The notes: generated by a model not told the origin, from the letters alone. 64,000 nt of DNA from Enterobacter kobei (GCF_018323985.1 NZ_AP024590.1:4278001-4342000), one strand, 5' to 3'. Shown: positions 16,501 through 25,643, counted from the first letter of the stretch. Numbers and translations are program-made.

Positions 16501-17789
16501 TGCAGGGTTGGTGCACGGTTCAGCAGTACCGGGTGTTCGCGGATAACTTCGTCCAGGATATCCCAAACGACAGCTTCTTCACGCTCAACCATTTTCTTGG
16601 CGGCTTTAATGGTGGTAGCAAGACCACGCAGTTCCAGCTTGCCGTAGATGAACGGTTTGAACAGCTCCAGGGCCATTTTCTTCGGCAGACCGCACTGATG
16701 CAGACGCAGGTATGGACCTACGGTGATAACCGAACGACCGGAGTAGTCAACACGCTTACCGAGCAGGTTCTGACGGAAACGACCCTGTTTACCTTTGATC
16801 ATATCGGCCAAAGATTTCAGAGGACGTTTGTTAGAACCAGTGATCGCACGACCGCGACGACCGTTATCCAGCAGGGCATCTACTGCTTCCTGCAGCATAC
16901 GTTTTTCGTTACGTACGATGATGTCCGGCGCAGCCAGATCCAGCAGACGTTTCAGACGGTTGTTACGGTTGATCACGCGACGATACAGATCGTTCAGATC
17001 TGACGTTGCGAAACGACCACCATCCAGCGGTACCAGCGGACGCAGATCTGGCGGCAGAACCGGCAGAACGGTCAGGATCATCCACTCTGGCTTGTTGCCA
17101 GACATCACGAATGCTTCCAGCAGCTTGATACGCTTGGTCAGCTTTTTACGCTTGGTTTCGGAGTTAGTTTCGTTCAGCTCTTCACGCAGCTGCTCGCACT
17201 CTTTCTCCAGATCCATGCTTTTCAGCAGGGCCTGGATCGCTTCCGCACCCATTTTCGCGTCGAATTCGTCACCGAACTCTTCCAGCGCGTCCAAATACTG
17301 TTCTTCGGTCAGGATTTGGTTACGTTCCAGATTGGTCATACCGCCTTCGATCACAACATAAGATTCGAAGTACAGAACACGTTCAATATCACGCAGCGGC
17401 ATATCCAGCAGCAGACCGATACGGGACGGCAGGGATTTCAGGAACCAGATGTGCGCAGTCGGAGATGCCAGTTCGATGTGGCCCATGCGCTCACGGCGCA
17501 CTTTAGTCTGGGTCACTTCAACGCCGCACTTCTCACAGATCACACCACGGTGTTTCAGGCGCTTGTACTTACCGCACAGGCACTCATAGTCTTTTACTGG
17601 CCCGAAAATACGCGCACAGAAAAGGCCGTCACGCTCAGGTTTGAACGTACGGTAGTTGATGGTTTCCGGCTTCTTAACTTCACCGAAAGACCATGAACGG
17701 ATCATGTCTGGCGAGGCCAGCGCAATTTTGATCGCATCAAACTCTTCGGTTTTAGTCTGCGCTTTCAGAAACTTTAATAAATCTTTCAC
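13566..17789 (-). CDS. rpoC: RNA polymerase subunit beta'
   Basis: The largest RNA polymerase subunit, 1407 residues from the GTG at 17789 (KDLLKFLKAQTKTEEFDAI follows), the same start and length as E. coli. A GGGAG site lies just upstream; a longer open frame reaching 17843 crosses the intergenic hairpin and is unlikely. The N-terminal zinc finger is CLCGKY ... CEKCG, the catalytic magnesium loop is NADFDGDQMA, and the second zinc site is CDTDFGVCAHCYGRDL. It is cotranscribed with rpoB. Confidence 0.99.
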   Translation of the reverse strand: MKDLLKFLKAQTKTEEFDAIKIALASPDMIRSWSFGEVKKPETINYRTFKPERDGLFCARIFGPVKDYECLCGKYKRLKHRGVICEKCGVEVTQTKVRRERMGHIELASPTAHIWFLKSLPSRIGLLLDMPLRDIERVLYFESYVVIEGGMTNLERNQILTEEQYLDALEEFGDEFDAKMGAEAIQALLKSMDLEKECEQLREELNETNSETKRKKLTKRIKLLEAFVMSGNKPEWMILTVLPVLPPDLRPLVPLDGGRFATSDLNDLYRRVINRNNRLKRLLDLAAPDIIVRNEKRMLQEAVDALLDNGRRGRAITGSNKRPLKSLADMIKGKQGRFRQNLLGKRVDYSGRSVITVGPYLRLHQCGLPKKMALELFKPFIYGKLELRGLATTIKAAKKMVEREEAVVWDILDEVIREHPVLLNRAPTLHRLGIQAFEPVLIEGKAIQLHPLVCAAYNADFDGDQMAVHVPLTLEAQLEARALMMSTNNILSPANGEPIIVPSQDVVLGLYYMTRDCVNAKGEGMVLTGPKEAERIYRAGLASLHARVKVRITEYEKDAQGEFVAKTSLIDTTVGRAILWMIVPKGLPFSIVNQALGKKAISKMLNTCYRILGLKPTVIFADQTMYTGFAYAARSGASVGIDDMVIPEKKTEIISEAEAEVAEIQEQFQSGLVTAGERYNKVIDIWAAANDRVSKAMMDNLQTETVINRDGVEEQQVSFNSIYMMADSGARGSAAQIRQLAGMRGLMAKPDGSIIETPITANFREGLNVLQYFISTHGARKGLADTALKTANSGYLTRRLVDVAQDLVVTEDDCGTLEGITMTPVIEGGDVKEPLRDRVLGRVTAEDVLKPGTADILVPRNTLLHEQWCDLLEANSVDSVKVRSVVSCDTDFGVCAHCYGRDLARGHIINKGEAIGVIAAQSIGEPGTQLTMRTFHIGGAASRAAAESSIQVKNKGSIRLSNAKSVVNSSGKLVVTSRNTELKLIDEFGRTKESYKVPYGAVMAKGDGEQVAGGETVANWDPHTMPVITEVAGFIRFTDMIDGQTITRQTDELTGLSSLVVLDSAERTAGGKDLRPALKIVDANGNDVLIPGTDMPAQYFLPGKAIVQLEDGVQISGGDTLARIPMESGGTKDITGGLPRVADLFEARRPKEPAILAEISGIISFGKETKGKRRLVITPVDGSEPYEEMIPKWRQLNVFEGERVERGDVVSDGPEAPHDILRLRGVHAVTRYITNEVQDVYRLQGVKINDKHIEVIVRQMLRKATIENAGSSDFLEGEQAEYSRVKIANRELEANGKIAATYARDLLGITKASLATESFISAASFQETTRVLTEAAVAGKRDELRGLKENVIVGRLIPAGTGYAYHQDRMRRRAAGEIPAAPQVTAEDASASLAELLNAGLGGSDNE

Positions 17790-17818
17790 GGATTTGCTCC
17801 CGTCGGAGTTAGCACAAT

Positions 17819-17846
17819 CTGGTGCCGGGAGTGACTCCGGCACCAG
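17819..17846. other. Perfect 10-bp hairpin in the rpoB-rpoC gap
   Basis: CTGGTGCCGG at 17819-17828 pairs exactly with CCGGCACCAG at 17837-17846 around an 8-base loop. It lies in the 76-base gap between rpoB and rpoC, about 30 bases before the rpoC GTG. There is no T-run, so it is more likely an RNA-processing or stability element than a terminator. Confidence 0.75.
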
Positions 17847-17865
17847 TGACCTGTTTGAGCGAGAG

Positions 17866-20800
17866 TTACTCGTCTTCCAGTTCGATGTTGATACCCAGCG
17901 AACGGATCTCTTTCAACAGTACGTTGAAGGACTCCGGCATGCCCGGTTCCATCTGATGGTTGCCGTCCACGATGTTTTTATACATCTTGGTACGACCATT
18001 AACGTCATCAGACTTAACGGTGAGCATTTCCTGCAGGGTGTATGCTGCGCCATATGCTTCCAGCGCCCACACTTCCATCTCCCCGAAGCGCTGACCACCG
18101 AACTGCGCCTTACCACCCAGCGGCTGCTGAGTAACCAGGCTGTAAGAACCGGTAGAACGCGCATGCATCTTGTCATCAACCAGGTGGTTCAGTTTCAGCA
18201 TGTACATATAGCCAACGGTAACCTGGCGCTCGAATTGCTCACCAGTACGGCCGTCGAACAGGGTAATCTGACCAGAAGTCGGCAGGCCACCCAGCTGTAA
18301 CAGTTCCTTGATTTCAGACTCTTTCGCACCGTCGAATACCGGCGTTGCGATCGGCATACCTTTACGCAGGTTCTCAGCCAGACGCAGAACTTCTTCATCA
18401 GTGAAGGTGTTAAGGTCAACTTTCTGACGAACGTCGGAGCCCAGATCGTAGGCACGCTGGATGAATTCGCGCAGTTTCGCGACTTCCTGCTGCTGTTTCA
18501 GCATGGCGTTGATCTTATCGCCAATACCTTTAGCAGCCATACCCAGGTGAGTTTCCAGGATCTGACCGATGTTCATACGAGACGGTACGCCCAGCGGGTT
18601 CAGTACGATGTCTACCGGCGTGCCGTTTTCATCGTAAGGCATATCTTCGATCGGGTTGATCTTAGAGATAACACCCTTGTTACCGTGACGACCCGCCATT
18701 TTGTCACCAGGCTGGATCTGACGTTTAACGGCCAGATACACTTTAACGATTTTCAGCACGCCCGGTGCCAGGTCATCGCCCTGTGTGATTTTGCGACGTT
18801 TCGCTTCGAGTTTTTTCTCGAACTCGTGCTTCAGTTCGTCATACTGCTCAGCCAGCTGTTCCAGCTGATTTTGTTTGCTTTCGTCGGTCAGGCCGAGTTC
18901 CAGCCAGCGATCGCGCGGCAGTTTGTCCAGCTTCTCAGCTTCAACACCACCGGAAACCAGCACAGCATGGATACGGCTGAACAGGCCAGCTTCGAGGATC
19001 TGCAATTCTTCAGACAGGTCTTTTTTCGCCTGCTTCAGCTGCATCTCTTCGATTTCCAGCGCACGTTTGTCTTTTTCCACGCCATCGCGGGTAAAGACCT
19101 GAACGTCGATAACGGTACCGGAAACGCCGTTCGGTACGCGCAGAGAAGAGTCTTTAACGTCAGACGCTTTCTCACCGAAGATCGCGCGCAGCAGTTTTTC
19201 TTCCGGCGTCAGCTGGGTTTCACCTTTCGGCGTAACCTTGCCCACCAGAATGTCGCCGCCGGTCACTTCTGCACCGATGTAAACGATACCGGATTCATCC
19301 AGTTTGGAGAGCGCTGCTTCACCCACGTTCGGGATGTCGGCGGTGATCTCTTCCGGCCCCAGCTTGGTGTCACGGGACACACACGCCAGTTCCTGAATAT
19401 GGATGGTGGTGAAACGATCTTCCTGAACCACACGCTCGGAGACGAGGATGGAGTCTTCGAAGTTGTAACCATTCCACGGCATGAACGCTACACGCATGTT
19501 CTGACCGAGCGCCAGTTCACCGAGGTCGGTGGACGGACCGTCTGCCAGCACGTCGCCGCGCTCAATTGGCTCACCCAGAGACACACACGGCATCTGGTTG
19601 ATACAGGTGTTCTGGTTAGAACGGGTGTATTTGGTCAGGTTATAGATGTCGATACCTGCTTCGCCCGGGTACATCTCGTCTTCGTTAACTTTGATAACGA
19701 TACGGGAAGCATCCACGTACTGAACAGTACCGCCACGCTTAGCAACTGCGGTTACACCGGAGTCAACGGCAACAGCACGTTCCATACCGGTACCAACCAG
19801 CGGCTTGTCAGCGCGCAGAGTCGGAACGGCCTGACGTTGCATGTTCGCACCCATCAATGCACGGTTGGCGTCATCGTGTTCCAGGAACGGGATCAGGGAC
19901 GCACCGACGGAAACCACCTGCTGGGTGGAAACGTCCATGTAGTCAACCTGGTCGTTGCTGAACAAGCTGGATTCGCCTTTGCTACGGCAGGTTACGAGAT
20001 CATCAACAAAGCGACCATCGTCGTCCAGGTTGGTGTTCGCCTGAGCGATAACGTAGTTACCTTCTTCAATCGCAGAAAGGTAATGGATCTCGTCAGTTAC
20101 CACACCGTCAGTGACTTTACGGTACGGGGTCTCAAGGAAACCGTATTCGTTAGTCTGTGCATAAACGGACAGGGAGTTGATCAGACCGATGTTCGGACCT
20201 TCAGGCGTTTCGATTGGACATACGCGACCGTAGTGAGTCGGGTGTACGTCTCGAACTTCGAAGCCTGCGCGCTCACGGGTCAGACCGCCTGGGCCGAGTG
20301 CAGAGATACGACGTTTGTGCGTAATCTCAGACAGCGGGTTGTTCTGGTCCATAAACTGAGACAGCTGGCTGGAACCAAAGAACTCTTTCACTGCTGCAGA
20401 AATCGGCTTGGCGTTGATCATATCCTGAGGCATCAGGGTATCCAGATCGCCCAGAGACAGACGCTCTTTCACCGCACGCTCTACACGTACCAGGCCAACG
20501 CGGAACTGGTTTTCCGCCATTTCGCCAACGGAACGGATACGACGGTTGCCGAGGTGGTCGATATCATCCACTTCGCCTTTACCGTTACGGATACCGATGA
20601 GCTTCTTCATCACTTCAATGATGTCGTCTTTGCTCAGGATACCGGAACCTTCGATTTCGTCGCGCAGCAGAGAACGGTTGAACTTCATACGACCAACCGC
20701 AGACAAGTCATAGCGGTCTTCGGAGAAGAACAGGTTCTCGAACAGGCTTTCAGCCGCTTCACGCGTCGGTGGTTCACCAGGACGCATCATGCGGTAGATT

Positions 20801-21894
20801 TCAACCAGCGCACTCAGACGGTCGTTGGTTGGGTCGACACGGATGGTCTCAGAAATGTAGGCACCGTGATCCAGGTCGTTGGTAAACAGCGTTTCGATAC
20901 GCTTGTGACCGGCCTGGCTCAGTTTCGCCAACAGATCCAGAGAGAGTTCCATGTTTGCCGGGCAAATCAGTTCGCCAGTAGACTCATCAACATAGTCTTT
21001 AGCGGCAACTTTGCCTGCAATGTACTCAACCGGGACTTCAATCAGTTTGATGTCATCTTTTTCCAGCTGGCGGATGTGACGCGCGGTAATACGACGCGCT
21101 TTTTCCACATACACTTTGCCGTTAGCTTCGATGTCGAAGGAGGCGGTTTCACCACGAAGGCGTTCCGGCACCAGTTCCATCTGCAGCTTGTTGTCACGAA
21201 TTTCAAAGATGACTTTTTCAAAGAACAGGTCAAGGATCTGTTCAGTGGTGTAATTCAGTGCACGCAGAATGATGGTCGCTGGCAGTTTGCGGCGACGGTC
21301 AATACGTACAAACAGGTTGTCTTTCGGATCGAACTCGAAATCCAGCCATGAACCGCGGTAAGGAATGATACGCGCGTTATACAGCACTTTACCTGAAGAG
21401 TGAGTTTTACCTTTGTCGCTGTCAAAGAATACGCCAGGACTACGGTGAAGCTGAGACACGATGACGCGCTCAGTACCGTTAATAACAAAGGTACCGTTAT
21501 CGGTCATGAGCGGAATTTCGCCCATGTAAACTTCTTGCTCTTTGATGTCTTTAACGGTGCCTTCCGGCGCTTCGCGCTCGTAGATCACCAGACGCAGTTT
21601 TACACGCAGCGGTGCCGAGTAGGTCACGCCACGGATCTGGCATTCTTTTACATCAAAGACAGGCTCGCCAAGACGGTAACTGACGTACTGCAGTTCCGAA
21701 TTGCCGCTGTAGCTCGTGATCGGGAACACGGAACGGAATGCTGCTTCCAGACCGTACTGCCCTTCAGGATCTTGCTCGATAAACTTCTGGAACGAGTCAA
21801 GCTGGATAGAAAGGAGATATGGAATGTCCAGCACTTGCGGACGTTTTCCAAAATCCTTACGAATACGTTTTTTCTCGGTATAGGAGTAAACCAT
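17866..21894 (-). CDS. rpoB: RNA polymerase subunit beta
   Basis: The 1342-residue beta subunit, equal in length to E. coli RpoB and starting MVYSYTEKKRIRKDFGKRP. The rifampicin-binding segment reads GSSQLSQFMDQNNPLSEITHKRRIS in the expected place and has the wild-type residues, so no classical rifampicin-resistance change is visible. The C-terminus carries the usual GGKAQFGGQRFGEMEVWALEAYG block. It is separated from rplL by a 322-base leader with an attenuator. Confidence 0.99.
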   Translation of the reverse strand: MVYSYTEKKRIRKDFGKRPQVLDIPYLLSIQLDSFQKFIEQDPEGQYGLEAAFRSVFPITSYSGNSELQYVSYRLGEPVFDVKECQIRGVTYSAPLRVKLRLVIYEREAPEGTVKDIKEQEVYMGEIPLMTDNGTFVINGTERVIVSQLHRSPGVFFDSDKGKTHSSGKVLYNARIIPYRGSWLDFEFDPKDNLFVRIDRRRKLPATIILRALNYTTEQILDLFFEKVIFEIRDNKLQMELVPERLRGETASFDIEANGKVYVEKARRITARHIRQLEKDDIKLIEVPVEYIAGKVAAKDYVDESTGELICPANMELSLDLLAKLSQAGHKRIETLFTNDLDHGAYISETIRVDPTNDRLSALVEIYRMMRPGEPPTREAAESLFENLFFSEDRYDLSAVGRMKFNRSLLRDEIEGSGILSKDDIIEVMKKLIGIRNGKGEVDDIDHLGNRRIRSVGEMAENQFRVGLVRVERAVKERLSLGDLDTLMPQDMINAKPISAAVKEFFGSSQLSQFMDQNNPLSEITHKRRISALGPGGLTRERAGFEVRDVHPTHYGRVCPIETPEGPNIGLINSLSVYAQTNEYGFLETPYRKVTDGVVTDEIHYLSAIEEGNYVIAQANTNLDDDGRFVDDLVTCRSKGESSLFSNDQVDYMDVSTQQVVSVGASLIPFLEHDDANRALMGANMQRQAVPTLRADKPLVGTGMERAVAVDSGVTAVAKRGGTVQYVDASRIVIKVNEDEMYPGEAGIDIYNLTKYTRSNQNTCINQMPCVSLGEPIERGDVLADGPSTDLGELALGQNMRVAFMPWNGYNFEDSILVSERVVQEDRFTTIHIQELACVSRDTKLGPEEITADIPNVGEAALSKLDESGIVYIGAEVTGGDILVGKVTPKGETQLTPEEKLLRAIFGEKASDVKDSSLRVPNGVSGTVIDVQVFTRDGVEKDKRALEIEEMQLKQAKKDLSEELQILEAGLFSRIHAVLVSGGVEAEKLDKLPRDRWLELGLTDESKQNQLEQLAEQYDELKHEFEKKLEAKRRKITQGDDLAPGVLKIVKVYLAVKRQIQPGDKMAGRHGNKGVISKINPIEDMPYDENGTPVDIVLNPLGVPSRMNIGQILETHLGMAAKGIGDKINAMLKQQQEVAKLREFIQRAYDLGSDVRQKVDLNTFTDEEVLRLAENLRKGMPIATPVFDGAKESEIKELLQLGGLPTSGQITLFDGRTGEQFERQVTVGYMYMLKLNHLVDDKMHARSTGSYSLVTQQPLGGKAQFGGQRFGEMEVWALEAYGAAYTLQEMLTVKSDDVNGRTKMYKNIVDGNHQMEPGMPESFNVLLKEIRSLGINIELEDE

Positions 21895-22146
21895 TAGGGT
21901 TCCTCAGCTCGCTGACAAGTCGACCCATCTGCCCGACGAAAGGGACAGTTTGTGCAACACTATTTTGTTGACCGGAAAGTGGGGCACTTTCCGCAATGCT
22001 TGTTGCTATCACGCTTAAACCATTTCGTTGCGATTTACACAAAGCGCGAGCCCTGTCGCAATATATTAAGTCGTCGATAGAAACAAGCATTGTGAGGGGA
22101 AGCCAGTAGTTAAACAGTGTGAAACACTACCAACGCCCTACAGCGC

Positions 22147-22177
22147 AAAAAGGCTGGTGACCAAAAAGTCACCAGCC
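22147..22177 (-). terminator. rplL-rpoB attenuator
   Basis: On the minus strand a 10-bp stem (GGCTGGTGAC with GTCACCAGCC; plus-strand 22152-22161 and 22168-22177) is followed by TTTTT. It sits 40 bases after the rplL stop and matches the partial terminator known in E. coli, which lets only part of the transcription continue into rpoBC. A second hairpin, AGCCTGA/TCAGGCT (22181-22187 with 22192-22198), lies between it and rplL. The rest of the 21895-22146 leader shows no gene; in E. coli it is an RNase III processing region. Confidence 0.92.
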
Positions 22178-22216
22178 ATCAGCCTGATTTTTCAGGCTGC
22201 AACCGGAAGGGTTGGC

Positions 22217-22582
22217 TTATTTAACTTCAACTTCAGCGCCAGCTTCTTCCAGAGATTTTTTCAGAGCTTCAGCGTCATCTTTGCTCACGCCTTCTTTCAG
22301 AGAGGCCGGAGCAGATTCTACCAGGTCTTTAGCTTCTTTCAGACCCAGGCCAGTTGCGCCACGTACTGCTTTGATCACAGCAACTTTGTTAGCGCCAACA
22401 GCTTTCAGAATAACGTCGAATTCAGTTTTCTCTTCAGCAGCTTCAGCCGGGCCAGCAGCAACAGCTACAGCGGCAGCAGCAGAAACACCGAATTTTTCTT
22501 CCATTGCAGAGATCAGTTCTACAACGTCCATTACGGACATAGCGGATACTGCTTCAATGATTTGATCTTTAGTGATAGACAT
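22217..22582 (-). CDS. rplL: 50S ribosomal protein bL12 (L7/L12)
   Basis: The stalk protein of the large subunit, which recruits translation factors. The 121 residues start MSITKDQIIEAVSAMSV. An N-terminal dimerisation domain is followed by the alanine-rich hinge and the C-terminal factor-binding domain (EKTEFDVIL ... GLGLKEAKDLVE). It lies 66 bases after rplJ, and its message makes four copies per ribosome through efficient translation. Confidence 0.99.
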   Translation of the reverse strand: MSITKDQIIEAVSAMSVMDVVELISAMEEKFGVSAAAAVAVAAGPAEAAEEKTEFDVILKAVGANKVAVIKAVRGATGLGLKEAKDLVESAPASLKEGVSKDDAEALKKSLEEAGAEVEVK

Positions 22583-22648
22583 TTAAATTGTTCCTGAATA
22601 TCAGAATAAGTTTATACGTAAGCAAATGCTTTAGAAAGATATCTGCGA

Positions 22649-23146
22649 TTAAGCAGCTTCTTTCGCATCGCGTACAGCAGCCAGAGTACGAACCAGTTTG
22701 CCAGCCGAAGCTTCTTTCATGGTTGCCATCAGGCGTGCAATTGCTTCTTCGTAAGTCGGCAGAGTTGCCAGGCGATCGATCTGCGACGCCGGAATCAACT
22801 CACCTTCAAAGGCAGCGGCTTTGACCTCAAATTTTGCATTCGCTTTCGCGAATTCTTTGAACAGACGAGCAGCAGCGCCCGGGTGTTCCATAGAATATGC
22901 AATCAGGGTCGGACCAACGAACGCGTCTTTCAGGCACTCGAACTGAGTACCTTCAACAACACGGCGCAGCAGGGTGTTACGAACAACACGCATGTATACG
23001 CCGGCTTCGCGACCTGCTTTACGCAGTTCAGTCATTTTATCTACGGTAACGCCACGGGAATCCGCAACAACCGCAGACAGCGCGCCTTTGGCTACTTCGC
23101 TGACTTCAGCAACAATCGCTTGTTTGTCTTGAAGATTTAAAGCCAT
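22649..23146 (-). CDS. rplJ: 50S ribosomal protein uL10
   Basis: L10 anchors L7/L12 dimers to the ribosome and represses its own operon by binding the mRNA leader. The 165 residues begin MALNLQDKQAIVAEVSEVAKG. AGGAG precedes the ATG at 23146, and just upstream is a CCAGGGC/GCCCTGG hairpin (23169-23175 with 23180-23186). Confidence 0.99.
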   Translation of the reverse strand: MALNLQDKQAIVAEVSEVAKGALSAVVADSRGVTVDKMTELRKAGREAGVYMRVVRNTLLRRVVEGTQFECLKDAFVGPTLIAYSMEHPGAAARLFKEFAKANAKFEVKAAAFEGELIPASQIDRLATLPTYEEAIARLMATMKEASAGKLVRTLAAVRDAKEAA

Positions 23147-23418
23147 TAGCTTTGCTCCTGGATGTTTGCCAGGGCTTATGCCCTGGAACTCACTTCACTC
23201 TTCTCAAAGAAAAGAGCGTCTTAATACGGTGAGCAGAAACAAGCCAAAGATACTTATTAAAATGTCTTCAGGTTCTGTCACCGTCTACGCAGGGAATTAA
23301 GTTTCTTGCGAAACACCTGCGGTCTTGGACGGAGGCCTGGATTAGGCCAGGCTCCAACCGAAAATCTTTTCGTGGGCGAAGATTGTAGACAAATCCACCG
23401 CCCACGTAAAGGCGAATA
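23147..23418 (-). promoter_or_regulatory. rplJ leader with promoter and L10 control region
   Basis: The 272-base rplA-rplJ gap holds no gene. A sigma-70 promoter is visible on the minus strand: TTTACG (plus-strand 23405-23410), 17 bases, TACAAT (23382-23387). The remaining leader can form several hairpins, including one directly before the rplJ ribosome site. In E. coli this is where L10-L12 binds to repress translation, and the conserved layout supports the same here. Confidence 0.8.
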
Positions 23419-24123
23419 TTAGTTCGCCACCGCAGACAGACCAGACTGGTCAACTGCAACACCTGCACCCATAGTGGTGGAGATGCTAACTTTCTTGATG
23501 TACACGCCTTTCGCCTGAGTCGGTTTAGCTTTTTTCAGCGCAACCAGCAGAGATTCCAGGTTTTCTTTCAGTTTGTCAGCGTCAAAGTCCACTTTACCGA
23601 TGGTGGTGTGGATGATGCCGTTTTTGTCGTTACGATAACGAACCTGACCTGCTTTAGCGTTCTTAACCGCTTCAGCAACGTTAGGGGTTACAGTACCAAC
23701 TTTCGGGTTTGGCATCAGGCCACGCGGACCCAGAACCTGGCCCAGCTGGCCAACAACGCGCATTGCATCCGGGGAAGCAATAACAACGTCAAAGTTCATT
23801 TCGCCTTTCTTGATCTGTTCAGCCAGATCTTCCATACCTACCAGCTCAGCGCCAGCAGCTTTAGCTGCTTCGGCGTTCGGGCCCTGGGCAAATACGGCTA
23901 CGCGAACTGAACGGCCAGTACCGTGCGGCAGTACAGTTGCACCACGTACGTTCTGGTCAGATTTACGAGCATCGATGCCGAGGTTAACAGCAACATCTAC
24001 GCTTTCGTTGAATTTCGCAGTGGCCAGCTCTTTCAGCAGAGCAATGGCTTCGTTGATGTCGTACTGTTTGGTCGCATCAACTTTCTCACGGATCACGCGC
24101 ATACGCTTGGTCAGTTTAGCCAT
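23419..24123 (-). CDS. rplA: 50S ribosomal protein uL1
   Basis: L1 forms the mobile stalk near the E site and represses its own operon by binding the rplK leader. The 234-residue product begins MAKLTKRMRVIREKVDATKQ and has the L1 signature around GPRGLMPNPKVGTVT. It starts 3 bases after the rplK stop and is cotranscribed with it. Confidence 0.99.
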   Translation of the reverse strand: MAKLTKRMRVIREKVDATKQYDINEAIALLKELATAKFNESVDVAVNLGIDARKSDQNVRGATVLPHGTGRSVRVAVFAQGPNAEAAKAAGAELVGMEDLAEQIKKGEMNFDVVIASPDAMRVVGQLGQVLGPRGLMPNPKVGTVTPNVAEAVKNAKAGQVRYRNDKNGIIHTTIGKVDFDADKLKENLESLLVALKKAKPTQAKGVYIKKVSISTTMGAGVAVDQSGLSAVAN

Positions 24124-24126
24124 TTC

Positions 24127-24555
24127 TTAATCCTCCACTACCAGGCCCATGGAACGCGCGGTACCTTCGATGGAGCGAGTCATCGCTTCAACGTCTGCAC
24201 CAGTCATGTCCGCGGCTTTAGTCTGCGCGATTTCCTGCAGCTGAGCGCGGGAGATCTTGCCCACTTTGTCTTTGTTCGGCTTGCCGGAACCAGACTTAAT
24301 ACCAGCGGCTTTCTTCAGCAGAACGGCTGCCGGAGGCGTTTTGGTAACGAAAGTGAAAGAACGGTCAGCGTAAACGGTAATAACAACCGGGATCGGCAGA
24401 CCTTTTTCCATGGAATCAGTTTTCGCGTTGAACGCTTTACAGAATTCCATGATGTTAACACCCTGTTGACCCAGAGCCGGACCTACTGGCGGACTCGGGT
24501 TTGCCATGCCAGCTGCAACCTGCAGCTTGACGTAGGCCTGGACTTTCTTAGCCAT
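24127..24555 (-). CDS. rplK: 50S ribosomal protein uL11
   Basis: L11 binds 23S rRNA at the GTPase centre and is needed for RelA activation. The 142 residues begin MAKKVQAYVKLQVAAGMANPSPPVG, with the proline-rich N-terminal domain and the GSGKPNKDKVG linker. GAGGAAATTGC precedes the ATG. The leader between nusG and rplK is the place of L1 autoregulation in E. coli. Confidence 0.99.
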   Translation of the reverse strand: MAKKVQAYVKLQVAAGMANPSPPVGPALGQQGVNIMEFCKAFNAKTDSMEKGLPIPVVITVYADRSFTFVTKTPPAAVLLKKAAGIKSGSGKPNKDKVGKISRAQLQEIAQTKAADMTGADVEAMTRSIEGTARSMGLVVED

Positions 24556-24640
24556 TGCAATTTCCTCGTGTGGGTATAGCGCCTTAAAAAGGCTCCCCGT
24601 GATTAATACTGTGTCTTACGGGCTCATGACCCATAAAAAC

Positions 24641-24673
24641 AAAAGGCGCGAAATTGTATGTCAATTTCGCGCC
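24641..24673 (-). terminator. secE-nusG terminator
   Basis: A perfect 12-bp stem, GGCGCGAAATTG with CAATTTCGCGCC (plus-strand 24645-24656 and 24662-24673), is followed on the minus strand by TTTTGTTTTTATG. It lies 40 bases after the nusG stop. The loop side also contains TTGACA, which could serve as the -35 element of the rplK promoter; this overlap is inference. Confidence 0.9.
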
Positions 24674-24712
24674 CTGTGCAACGATTAAATCGCCGCTTTT
24701 TTGGTCGGCAGG

Positions 24713-25258
24713 TTAGGCTTTCTCTACCTGTGCAAAGTCCAGTTCAACTGGGGTTGCACGGCCAAAGATAGAAACAGAAACCTTGAGACGGGACTTCTCG
24801 TAGTCCACTTCTTCAACCACACCGTTAAAGTCTGCAAACGGACCGTCGCTGACGCGAACCATTTCACCCGGCTCGAACAGCGTTTTCGGACGTGGCTTGT
24901 CGCCAACCTGCTGCAGACGATTCATGATGGCATCGACTTCTTTGTCGCTGATCGGCGCCGGACGATCGGACGTCCCACCGATAAAGCCCATCACGCGCGG
25001 TACGCTGCGCACCAGGTGCCAGCTCGCATCGTTCATGACCATCTGAACCAGAACGTAACCCGGGAAGAATTTGCGCTCGCTCTTGCGACGCTGGCCACCA
25101 CGGATTTCGACCACTTCTTCGGTCGGCACCATGACTTCGCCAAACAGCTCTTCCATGTTGTGTAATTTGATATGCTCACGCAGCGATGTAGCTACGCGGC
25201 CTTCAAAACCGGAAAACGCCTGAACGACGTACCAGCGCTTTTTAGGGGCTTCAGACAT
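24713..25258 (-). CDS. nusG: Transcription termination/antitermination factor NusG
   Basis: NusG binds RNA polymerase and couples it to Rho or to ribosomal S10. The 181 residues comprise the NGN domain (KKRWYVVQAFSGFEGRVA) and the KOW domain (VRVSDGPFADFNGVVEEVDYE). The E. coli length is 181. It starts one base after the secE stop. RfaH, its paralogue, is encoded at 46718 in this window. Confidence 0.99.
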   Translation of the reverse strand: MSEAPKKRWYVVQAFSGFEGRVATSLREHIKLHNMEELFGEVMVPTEEVVEIRGGQRRKSERKFFPGYVLVQMVMNDASWHLVRSVPRVMGFIGGTSDRPAPISDKEVDAIMNRLQQVGDKPRPKTLFEPGEMVRVSDGPFADFNGVVEEVDYEKSRLKVSVSIFGRATPVELDFAQVEKA

Positions 25259-25259
25259 C

Positions 25260-25643
25260 TCAGAACCTCAGGCCAGTGATAAAGGATACCAGGCGAACCA
25301 GAATACCATCCAGTCCCCACAGGATCAGTGACATAACAGCAGTAACTGCTGCCACAATCAGCGTGGTGTGCAATGTTTCCTGGCGAGTTGGCCAAATCAC
25401 TTTACGGACTTCGGTTCTCGCTTCACGGGCAAAAGCAACGGTCGCTTTACCCTTCGTCGTCAACAGCGCGACACCACCCGCTGCAGCAATTAAAATAACG
25501 ACTGCCAGCGCGCGTAACGGCAGCATCATGTCACGATAAAGGTAGTTGCCAACGATAGCCACGATCAGCAGCGCAGCAACAACAACCCACTTCATCGCTT
25601 CCAGGCCGCGCCCGCTCCCTTGAGCTTCGGTATTCGCACTCAT
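25260..25643 (-). CDS. secE: Sec translocon subunit SecE
   Basis: SecE is the essential small membrane subunit of SecYEG. The 127-residue product starts MSANTEAQGSGRGLEAMKW and has three membrane segments like other enteric SecE proteins; the third, after EVRKVIWPTRQE, is the essential one. I placed the start at 25643, matching E. coli, rather than at the upstream in-frame codon 25658. Confidence 0.98.
   Translation of the reverse strand: MSANTEAQGSGRGLEAMKWVVVAALLIVAIVGNYLYRDMMLPLRALAVVILIAAAGGVALLTTKGKATVAFAREARTEVRKVIWPTRQETLHTTLIVAAVTAVMSLILWGLDGILVRLVSFITGLRF

Noticed and set aside
20260..20420. Possible rifampicin-resistance change in rpoB
   Set aside because: The resistance-determining segment (SSQLSQFMDQNNPLSEITHKRR) has the wild-type residues.
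18547..21351. 934-codon open frame on the plus strand opposite rpoB
   Set aside because: It is the antisense shadow of rpoB, arising from the codon bias of a highly expressed gene. The translation has no recognisable domain and no ribosome site.
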